Shown: positions 1-4,885 of the stretch, one piece after another
Position numbering within the stretch: position 1 is the first letter of the stretch
Layout: each line of letters begins with the position of its first letter
Assembly: GCA_965363725.1 (NCBI GenBank)
Contig: CBDTUS010000193.1
Coordinates: 1-6,898, forward strand
Direction of reading: 5' to 3'
Source: JAGLCY01 sp965363725
GTDB taxonomy: Bacteria; Krumholzibacteriota; Krumholzibacteriia; LZORAL124-64-63
Length of the DNA: 6,898 nucleotides
The notes under the pieces: generated by a model
Seen by the model: only the letters and a program-made list of their open reading frames with translations
What the model was told of the DNA's origin: nothing
The model's database searches: none
Position numbers and translations under genes: made by a program

Positions 1-773
1 CCGAGGAGCCCGGCGAAGACAAATTCGCCAAGATCCAGGCCACCAGCGACTCCCTGGGTTTCGGATCGACCGCCGCGGATTCCCTGCGGGAAGTTCCCCA
101 AATAATTGAACCGGTTGGCGGCCTGATGGGTCTTGTCGACCGTTCGCCCCTGGGCAACACTGGGGCGGGTGAACTCTTCGTCAAGGGCGGCACCTTCATG
201 TGGTGGCTCCTGGCTGTCGCGCTGGTGGGCTTCATCTTCATCATCGAGCGCCTGTGGACTCTCAACCGGGCCCGGGTCAATACCCGCAAGCTGATCGGCA
301 CGGTCATCACCACGTTGCGCAACGACGGTGTCCAGGCCGCCGCTGAGGAGTGTCAGAAGGTGCGCGGTCCCATTGCCGCCATCCTTTATTCCGGCCTCCA
401 GAAAGCCGACAAGGGCCGCGACGCGGTCGAAAAGGCCATTGCCACAGCCGGCACCATTGAGATGTCGTTCCTGGAGCGCGGGCTGATCTGGGTGTCCTCG
501 GTGACCACCATCGCCCCGCTGATGGGCTTCCTCGGTACGGTGTCCGGTATGATCAACGCCTTCGAGGCCATCGCCGCCAGTGAGCAGGTCAACGCCAAGC
601 TGGTGGCCTCCGGTATCTCCGAGGCCCTGATCACCACGGCCACCGGTCTGATCGTCGCCATCCCCGCCACCATCGGCTACAACTACTTCGTGTCGGCCAT
701 CGATCGCTTCGTCATCGAGATGGAGGAGACCAGCGCCGAACTGATCGAAGAGCTGGAGCGGATGAAGGGCTAA
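1..773 (+). CDS. exbB: ExbB/TolQ/MotA-family proton channel subunit, 5'-truncated by window edge
   Basis: This is the inner-membrane proton-channel subunit that works with ExbD to energise TonB. The reading frame is open from position 3 to the stop at 771-773, at least 256 residues. An ATG exists at 126, but the 41 codons before it (starting EEPGEDKF) are also open and I see no ribosome binding site at 126, so the true start probably lies upstream of the window. ExbBs of this type often carry a signal peptide and a periplasmic N-terminal extension. Three membrane segments are visible: around 195-248 (FMWWLLAVALVGFIFII), 480-575 (containing TIAPLMGFLGTVSGM, the classic ExbB TM2 motif) and 609-700 (ISEALITTATGLIVAIPAT). 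The glutamate at 621-623 matches the position of the functionally important TM3 Glu of E. coli ExbB. A cytoplasmic loop lies between the first two segments, and the C-terminal tail is Glu-rich. The gene heads the exbD-exbD-tonB operon. Family assignment is secure; choice of ExbB over TolQ rests on the adjacent tonB. Confidence 0.93.
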   Translation, partial: EEPGEDKFAKIQATSDSLGFGSTAADSLREVPQIIEPVGGLMGLVDRSPLGNTGAGELFVKGGTFMWWLLAVALVGFIFIIERLWTLNRARVNTRKLIGTVITTLRNDGVQAAAEECQKVRGPIAAILYSGLQKADKGRDAVEKAIATAGTIEMSFLERGLIWVSSVTTIAPLMGFLGTVSGMINAFEAIAASEQVNAKLVASGISEALITTATGLIVAIPATIGYNYFVSAIDRFVIEMEETSAELIEELERMKG

Positions 774-823
774 CGGGTTCCCGGCGGGTAACATGTGGCC
801 ACTGGCCGGCCGGCCGGAAAGAA

Positions 824-829
824 AGGTGG
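824..829 (+). promoter_or_regulatory. Ribosome binding site of exbD1
   Basis: AGGTGG lies 4 nt before the ATG at 834. It is the only Shine-Dalgarno-like sequence near the three possible in-frame starts (GTG 795, ATG 834, ATG 843), so it supports 834. A start at 795 would also add a Gly/Arg/Pro-rich N-terminus encoded by the GC palindrome, which looks non-coding. Confidence 0.55.
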
Positions 830-833
830 ATCG

Positions 834-1253
834 ATGGCAACCATGAAGAAAAGGAAGAAAGAGGCTCTGGGCGAGTTGCGGATGGACTCGACTGCTGACG
901 TGGCCTTTCTTCTGCTGATTTTCTTCATCGTCACGACGATCTTCGCGGCCGAGCAGGGCCTGACCCTTGTCCTGCCCGGCAAGCAGAAGGAAAAAACCGA
1001 CACCGTCAAGGTGAAGGAAAGCAACATCGCCACCCTGTTTGTCCAGGTCGACAACACCATTACTCTGGATCGCAAACCCATCGAGATCAATCACATTAGA
1101 CAGGCCATCGAGGACCGCATCCTGTCCAATCCCAAACTGGTGGTCCTGCTCAAGATCCATCCCGAGGCGGATTACGGCCGGATGGTGGCATGCCTTGACG
1201 AATTGCGACTCGCGAACGCCAACAAGGTTTCCCTCAAGACGGCGAAAAAGTAG
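834..1253 (+). CDS. exbD: ExbD/TolR-family protein, first paralogue
   Basis: This is the single-span membrane partner of ExbB, and it contributes the protonatable aspartate to the proton channel. The 139-residue product is close to the usual ExbD size (about 140). It has a Lys/Arg-rich cytoplasmic N-terminus (KKRKK, residues 5-9). One membrane helix covers about residues 23-37 (VAFLLLIFFIVTTIF) and is preceded by Asp22, the position of the essential Asp25 of E. coli ExbD. The periplasmic domain follows, with the typical 'LVLPG' strand after the helix and a conserved-looking 'YGRMVACLDEL' helix near the C-terminus. The gene lies 60 nt after exbB, the largest spacing in the operon, and the spacer holds a perfect GC-rich palindrome. 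exbD2 begins 15 nt after its stop. Family assignment is secure; which substrate system it serves cannot be seen. Confidence 0.93.
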   Translation: MATMKKRKKEALGELRMDSTADVAFLLLIFFIVTTIFAAEQGLTLVLPGKQKEKTDTVKVKESNIATLFVQVDNTITLDRKPIEINHIRQAIEDRILSNPKLVVLLKIHPEADYGRMVACLDELRLANANKVSLKTAKK

Positions 1254-1254
1254 G

Positions 1255-1261
1255 AAGGAGG
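1255..1261 (+). promoter_or_regulatory. Strong ribosome binding site of exbD2
   Basis: AAGGAGG, a near-perfect anti-16S match, begins one base after the exbD1 stop and sits 7 nt before the ATG at 1269. It is the strongest ribosome binding site in the operon, which suggests exbD2 is translated efficiently and independently of exbD1. Confidence 0.8.
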
Positions 1262-1268
1262 CGGGACG

Positions 1269-1691
1269 ATGGATTTTGGCAGATCAACCAACAAAGGCAC
1301 TTTCATCCCCACCTCGTCCATGGGTGACATCGCTTTTTTGCTGCTGATCTTTTTCATGGTGACCACGATCTTCCGTGAGGAATCGGGCCTGCCCGTGGAA
1401 CTGCCCCGGGCCGAGGCCGGCGAGGAAGTCAATCGGGAGCTGGTCTCCAACATCTATATCAACCGCGTGGGGCAGATCTCCATCGATGACCGTCTGGTGC
1501 AGATCAAGCACATCACCGACATCATCGGCACCAAGATCAGCGACAATCCCCAGTTGATCGTGGCATTCAAGACGGACACCTACGCGGACTACGGAGTGGT
1601 CAGCGATGTCATGGAGGAGCTGAAGGAGGTCAACGCGGTGCGCGTCTTCTTCAACAATGACATCGAAGGCTCCCCGGGCCAGAAGTACTAG
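1269..1691 (+). CDS. exbD: ExbD/TolR-family protein, second paralogue
   Basis: This is a second ExbD subunit of 140 residues. The layout repeats that of the first: a short cytoplasmic N-terminus, the channel aspartate at residue 20 (SSMGDIAF), one helix (IAFLLLIFFMVTTIF) and a periplasmic domain with 'GLPVELPRA' directly after the membrane and 'DYGVVSDVMEELKEV' near the end. The membrane segments of the two paralogues are almost identical, whereas the periplasmic domains have diverged; the second has a longer acidic linker after the helix (EAGEEVNRE). Tandem ExbDs are known in several phyla, where they may form mixed dimers inside one ExbB pentamer or serve different partners. The start is fixed by the strong ribosome binding site. 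The downstream tonB begins 7 nt after the stop. Confidence 0.93.
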   Translation: MDFGRSTNKGTFIPTSSMGDIAFLLLIFFMVTTIFREESGLPVELPRAEAGEEVNRELVSNIYINRVGQISIDDRLVQIKHITDIIGTKISDNPQLIVAFKTDTYADYGVVSDVMEELKEVNAVRVFFNNDIEGSPGQKY

Positions 1692-1694
1692 GAG
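1690..1694 (+). promoter_or_regulatory. Ribosome binding site of tonB, overlapping the exbD2 stop
   Basis: AGGAG overlaps the last two bases of the exbD2 TAG stop and sits 4 nt before the ATG at 1699. The spacing is short but this is the only plausible site. The in-frame ATGs at 1657 (inside exbD2) and 1732 have no comparable upstream sequence. The arrangement suggests translational coupling of tonB to exbD2. Confidence 0.5.
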
Positions 1695-1698
1695 CGGC

Positions 1699-2352
1699 AT
1701 GTCCAGTCTACCGGCAAATAACGGATTGCAGATGTCGGCCAACGAAGAGTTCAAGGCCCAGTACAACAAGTACCTGCGGTGGTCCGCCCTGATCGCCATC
1801 CTGCTGGTCCTCATCGGGGCCATGCTCTCCCCGACCTACATTCCCAATCCCTACAAGCTGCGCCAGGAAGAATTCGAAGTCGTCGACGTGGACGACCAGG
1901 AGATCATCGACATTCCGCCGCCCCCGGTCGAGGCCCCGCCGCCGCCGAAGGTGATCGAGGCTGCGCCCGACGACGAGGTGGATGACGACGTGGAGATCGC
2001 CGACACCCTGATGGATCTCGATTCGGCGATCAGCAGCACCATGATGGATTTCGGGCCCGTGGGGGACGAGGGCTTCGTGGCTTCGAGCACCAATCCCAGG
2101 ATCACCCATTTCGCCAAACCGGATTATCCCGAGATGGCCAGACGCGCCCAGATCGAAGGCACGGTCATCGTCAAGGTGCTCGTCGGGCCCGACGGCAACG
2201 TCAAGGACGCCCAGGTGATCCAGGGGGTCAACCCGCTGCTCAACAAGTCGGCCCTGGCCGCCGCCCGTAAATGCAAGTTCATTCCGGGCAAGCAGCGCAA
2301 CATCCCGGTAAAGGCCTGGATGGCGCTGCCGTTCAATTTCCGCCTGAACTGA
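1699..2352 (+). CDS. tonB: TonB-family energy transducer
   Basis: This 217-residue TonB-family protein links the ExbB/ExbD motor to outer-membrane receptors. In order it has a cytoplasmic N-terminus of about 27 residues, longer than usual, and a membrane anchor at about 28-44 (WSALIAILLVLIGAML). A short proline segment follows (PPPPVEAPPPPK, 73-84), then a strongly acidic stretch (91-108, DDEVDDDVEIADTLMDLD) and the TonB C-terminal domain (about 140-217) with the family's 'KPDYPEMARRAQIEGTV' start and a 'VGPDGNV' turn. The proline/lysine spacer is far shorter than in E. coli TonB, and no long Lys-Pro region is present. The anchor lacks the SxxxH motif that couples E. coli TonB to the proton motive force: Ser29 is present but Ala33 stands at the His position. 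The gene is the last of the operon and is followed by an intrinsic terminator. Family assignment is secure, but which receptor it serves is unknown. Confidence 0.93.
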   Translation: MSSLPANNGLQMSANEEFKAQYNKYLRWSALIAILLVLIGAMLSPTYIPNPYKLRQEEFEVVDVDDQEIIDIPPPPVEAPPPPKVIEAAPDDEVDDDVEIADTLMDLDSAISSTMMDFGPVGDEGFVASSTNPRITHFAKPDYPEMARRAQIEGTVIVKVLVGPDGNVKDAQVIQGVNPLLNKSALAAARKCKFIPGKQRNIPVKAWMALPFNFRLN

Positions 2353-2376
2353 TTTTCGGCGAACTTTATTCGACAG

Positions 2377-2404
2377 GGCCGCGTCATTGCTGACGCGGCC
2401 TTTT
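2377..2404 (+). terminator. Rho-independent terminator of the exb-tonB operon
   Basis: A perfect 10-bp stem (GGCCGCGTCA at 2377-2386 paired with TGACGCGGCC at 2391-2400) with a 4-nt loop TTGC is followed directly by TTTT and then CATTT. It begins 24 nt after the tonB stop. This is a textbook intrinsic terminator and separates the exb-tonB operon from the exporter genes. Confidence 0.93.
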
Positions 2405-2419
2405 CATTTGTCTGTTCTG

Positions 2420-2453
2420 CCCGGGAAACGGGAATAAATTTACGGATCCCGGG
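2420..2453. repeat. Inverted repeat in the intergenic region, possible operator
   Basis: CCCGGGA (2420-2426) and TCCCGGG (2447-2453) are perfect 7-bp inverted arms around a 20-bp AT-richer centre (AATAAATTT). The centre-to-centre spacing of 27 bp is compatible with a protein binding site about 65 bp upstream of the predicted -35 box. It could equally be chance in GC-rich DNA. Confidence 0.3.
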
Positions 2454-2515
2454 TAATAGTCGGTCGTACGCGCAACCGCAGGTAGGTTTTCTGCGTAAGA
2501 ATCCAGGTTAATTTG

Positions 2516-2544
2516 TTGGAATCGCGGCCGGGTCGATCTATGAT
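2516..2544 (+). promoter_or_regulatory. Sigma70-type promoter for the outer-membrane channel and ABC genes
   Basis: A -35 box TTGGAA (2516-2521, 4 of 6 matches to TTGACA) is separated by exactly 17 nt from a -10 box TATGAT (2539-2544, 5 of 6 matches to TATAAT). The start of transcription would fall near 2551, giving a leader of about 70 nt. The position, after the tonB terminator and before the next gene, fits. The prediction rests on consensus only. Confidence 0.6.
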
Positions 2545-2609
2545 CGCCCTGGTATCAAGAGGGACGATGGCTCCGCCCATGGTGGGTGGCCGGGGCCCTG
2601 GTTTTTTCC

Positions 2610-2614
2610 GGGAG
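2610..2614 (+). promoter_or_regulatory. Ribosome binding site of the TolC-family gene
   Basis: GGGAG lies 7 nt before the ATG at 2622 and selects this start over the in-frame GTG at 2586. The 2622 start also places a well-formed signal peptide exactly at the N-terminus. Part of this site can pair with 2597-2601 across a U6 loop. Confidence 0.6.
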
Positions 2615-2621
2615 TGTCACG

Positions 2622-4031
2622 ATGTATCCAGTTCGAGCGGCCAAGTTCAGCAGTTCGTTTCTCACAGCCCTGGGTTTTTCCCTCCTGATCGCGGCGGTCC
2701 TGGCCGGGGGTGCGGTCAGCTTCGCCCAGGAACCGGTGGCCCAGGATCCAGCCGGGTCCGATGGGGGTATGCCAATCCTTGGCTTGAAGGATTGCCTCCG
2801 GATCGCATTGCAGGACAGTCCGACCCTCATGGTGAGAAATGAGCAGCGCCATATCGCTGCCCAGGATGTCACCGGGGCCTGGGGACAGTTCCTGCCGTCG
2901 ATCAGCCTGGGTTACGACTGGAACAAGGGTGAGTTGACGGAATTCGACGTTCAGCAAATGGATGGTTCCACCGCGGACCAGACCGTGTTCACCAAAACCA
3001 AAAGGCTCAACGGCCAGGCCAACCTCAATGTCTTCGAGGGCATGGCCAAGTTCAGCCGCCTCAGCAGCGCCAAGAACCAGTTGAAGGCCGCCGAAGCGAC
3101 CAGCGGCTACACCAGGGAACTGGTGGTCGAAGACGTGACGGAGGCGTATTTCAACCTTCTGCGCTACCAGCGCCTGCACGAGGTGGCCATCGAAACCCGG
3201 GACCAGCAACAGCTCGAACTGGAGCGGACAGAAACCTATTTCCGCCTGGGTAGTGCTGCCAAGAGCGACGTCCTGCAGCAGAGGGTCCAGTTCGAAAACA
3301 GGAGACTCGATGTGGTGGTGGCGGACAACAACGTCAAGAACGCCTTCTCGAGTCTTGCCTTCCTCATGAACCATCCCCTGGCCGAAGGATTCACCATCGA
3401 CGTGTCCATCCTGAAGACCGACTACCAGGTGCCCGCTGTGGATCCGCTCTACCAGGAAGCCCTGGCCAATCGACTGGATTTGACCAGTTCCGAGCACAAC
3501 CTGGAAGCCCGCGGCAAGGACGTGACCACCGCCACGGCAGCCGCCTTGCCTCGGGTGGACCTGTTCGTCCGTCACGATCGTTCTGATGCCGACACCCCCT
3601 ACCGGTTCGGGTCCCAGAAGTCCGGCAACACCTATTTCGGCTGGTCGGCCTCCTGGAATATCTTCGACCGGCTGCAGACCTGGACCGGCCGCTCGCAGGC
3701 CAGGGCCAACGTCAGGATCGCCGAGTACGAACTTCAGCAGGCCAAACTCAACGTCCAGGTCGAGATCCGGCAGTTGCACAACGCCCTGGTCGAGGCCCGG
3801 GAGAGGGCCCATGTCAGCGAGGAGACCATCATCCAGTCCGAGGAGGAATTGCGCCTGGCCCGCGAACGGTTCCGGGTGGGCGCCGGGACGACCCTGGACA
3901 TCATCCTCGCCCAGGCCAATCTGGCCGATTCCCGGGCCAGTGAGGTCCAGGCCATGTGCGACTTCCTGATCGCCAAGACCCAGCTTTACCGGGCGGTGGG
4001 ACGGACCACGGCCATGAACGTGGCCCAGTGA
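2622..4031 (+). CDS. TolC-family outer-membrane efflux channel protein
   Basis: The 469-residue product is an outer-membrane factor: a trimeric barrel and periplasmic tunnel through which a tripartite exporter releases its substrate. Residues 1-35 form a signal peptide: basic start, hydrophobic core (about 13-32) and a likely cleavage after AVSFA, leaving QEPV. Two OEP repeats follow, as in the family. The first begins with 'GLKDCLRIALQDSPTL' and 'GAWGQFLPSISLGYDW' and contains 'YFRLGSAAKSDVLQQRVQFE'. The second runs from about residue 285 ('YQEALANRLDLTSSE') through 'AAALPRVDLFVRHDRS' to 'RFRVGAGTTLDIILAQANL'. Long heptad-like helices rich in Gln, Glu, Ala and Leu separate the strand segments. 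Length matches the family (about 420-500). It is the first gene after its own promoter and is followed 2 nt later by an ABC ATPase, which suggests an ABC-driven exporter. Substrate unknown. Confidence 0.92.
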   Translation: MYPVRAAKFSSSFLTALGFSLLIAAVLAGGAVSFAQEPVAQDPAGSDGGMPILGLKDCLRIALQDSPTLMVRNEQRHIAAQDVTGAWGQFLPSISLGYDWNKGELTEFDVQQMDGSTADQTVFTKTKRLNGQANLNVFEGMAKFSRLSSAKNQLKAAEATSGYTRELVVEDVTEAYFNLLRYQRLHEVAIETRDQQQLELERTETYFRLGSAAKSDVLQQRVQFENRRLDVVVADNNVKNAFSSLAFLMNHPLAEGFTIDVSILKTDYQVPAVDPLYQEALANRLDLTSSEHNLEARGKDVTTATAAALPRVDLFVRHDRSDADTPYRFGSQKSGNTYFGWSASWNIFDRLQTWTGRSQARANVRIAEYELQQAKLNVQVEIRQLHNALVEARERAHVSEETIIQSEEELRLARERFRVGAGTTLDIILAQANLADSRASEVQAMCDFLIAKTQLYRAVGRTTAMNVAQ

Positions 4032-4033
4032 CC

Positions 4034-4744
4034 ATGGATGGTGCGGCGACAGGACCCCTGATCAACGTCCGGGGTCTCTACAAGATCTACCAGGTCGGCT
4101 CCCAGACCGTGCCGGCGGTGCAGGGAATCGACCTGGAGGTCGACCGCGGGGAGTACGTGGCCGTCATGGGGTCGAGCGGTTCGGGCAAATCCACCCTGAT
4201 GAACATGCTCGGCTGCCTGGACACACCGACCCGGGGGACCTATCACCTCAACGGGACCGAAGTGAGCACCCTGCGGGACGACCAGCTGGCGGAGATCCGC
4301 AACCGGGAAATCGGTTTCGTCTTTCAGACCTTCAATCTGCTGCCGCGCAGCACAGCCGCTCAGAATGTCGAACTGCCCCTGATCTATGCGGGGATCAAAT
4401 CCGCCGCCCGCCAGAAAAGGGTCACCGAGGCCATCGACTCGGTCGGTCTTTCGGATCGGTGGACCCATAAACCCAACGAACTTTCCGGGGGGCAGTGCCA
4501 GAGGGTGGCCATCGCCCGGGCCCTGGTCAATAATCCCTCCTTGCTGCTGGCGGACGAGCCCACCGGCAATCTCGATTCCACTACCAGCGACGAGATCATG
4601 CAGATACTCGGGGCCCTCAACGACAAGGGGCATACCGTAATCATAGTGACTCACGAAGAGGATATCGCGGCCCGCTGCCGACGCGTTCTCCGCCTGCATG
4701 ACGGTCGCCTCGTCGACGATGTGAGCCAGATTCCCAGCCGGTGA
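4034..4744 (+). CDS. MacB/LolD-type ABC transporter ATP-binding protein
   Basis: The 236-residue protein is the ATPase subunit of an ABC system of the MacB/LolD/FtsE group, which drives mechanotransmission across the periplasm rather than ordinary import. Motifs are complete: A-loop Tyr19, Walker A GSSGSGKST (46-54), Q-loop FVFQTFNLLP (Gln98), signature LSGGQCQRVAIARAL (150-164), Walker B LLLADEP (170-176), D-loop GNLDS and the switch His207 (VTHEED). The second Gln of the usual LSGGQQQR is Cys155. The segment 'NVELPLIYAG' after the Q-loop is typical of the MacB branch. The start is ATG 4034, only 2 nt after the preceding stop, with no clear ribosome binding site, so translation is probably coupled. 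A GTG at 4028, overlapping that stop, is an alternative. No permease or adaptor gene follows. The fold is certain; its transport partner cannot be seen. Confidence 0.93.
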   Translation: MDGAATGPLINVRGLYKIYQVGSQTVPAVQGIDLEVDRGEYVAVMGSSGSGKSTLMNMLGCLDTPTRGTYHLNGTEVSTLRDDQLAEIRNREIGFVFQTFNLLPRSTAAQNVELPLIYAGIKSAARQKRVTEAIDSVGLSDRWTHKPNELSGGQCQRVAIARALVNNPSLLLADEPTGNLDSTTSDEIMQILGALNDKGHTVIIVTHEEDIAARCRRVLRLHDGRLVDDVSQIPSR

Positions 4745-4762
4745 TTTCCGCCCGCGGCCCCT

Positions 4763-4789
4763 TCAAGTTTTTGCCCCGGCTGCCGATAC
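4763..4789 (+). promoter_or_regulatory. Sigma28 (FliA)-like promoter upstream of the rhomboid gene
   Basis: TCAAGTTT (4763-4770), an 11-nt spacer, and GCCGATAC (4782-4789) match the known FliA consensus TAAAGTTT-N11-GCCGATAA at 14 of 16 positions with exact spacing. Transcription would start near 4796-4798, about 90 nt before the ATG at 4886. No sigma70-type promoter of similar quality lies in this gap. Whether this organism has a FliA-type sigma factor is unknown from the window. Confidence 0.5.
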
Positions 4790-4820
4790 TAAAGTGACAA
4801 CCTGATCAACCCATGGAGCT

Positions 4821-4837
4821 TGTCCGCGCCGCGGACA
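4821..4837 (+). other. Small hairpin in the leader of the rhomboid gene
   Basis: TGTCCGC (4821-4827) pairs perfectly with GCGGACA (4831-4837) across a 3-nt loop. It sits inside the leader expected from the promoter at 4763-4789 and has no T-run after it, so it is not an intrinsic terminator. It may affect mRNA stability, or be without function. Confidence 0.35.
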
Positions 4838-4874
4838 GTGCCCGGCGCCGGTACGCGATGTCTACCGGGACCGC

Positions 4875-4878
4875 GGAG
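4875..4878 (+). promoter_or_regulatory. Ribosome binding site deciding the rhomboid start
   Basis: GGAG lies 7 nt before ATG 4886. The frame is open further upstream to a TTG at 4820, but the extra 22 residues are Pro/Arg/Gly-rich and would precede a typical rhomboid N-terminus (MYFFYFYPLG), so 4886 is the better start. Confidence 0.6.
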
Positions 4879-4885
4879 CCCACGC

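Noticed and set aside
795..833. Upstream GTG start extending exbD1 by 13 residues
   Set aside because: It has no ribosome binding site, and the added residues come from the GC palindrome; ATG 834 has an adjacent site and gives the normal ExbD length.
2454..2459. TAATAG as a -10 box
   Set aside because: It matches the consensus poorly and has no -35 box at proper spacing; the pair at 2516-2544 is much better.
2513..2842. Plus-strand open frame, with an ATG at 2567 preceded by a weak ribosome binding site, as a possible leader or overlapping gene
   Set aside because: It runs out of frame through the signal-peptide region of the TolC-family gene, contains no recognisable protein features, and its Pro/Gly/Arg/Ser-rich composition looks like a frame shadow.
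2538..3812. Long open frame of 424 codons on the minus strand
   Set aside because: It lies antisense to the TolC-family gene, has a repetitive Gly/Pro/His/Gln-rich composition typical of a GC-rich shadow frame, and shows no domain.
3986..4699. Minus-strand open frame opposite the ABC ATPase gene
   Set aside because: The plus-strand frame carries every ABC motif; the opposite frame is a compositional shadow.
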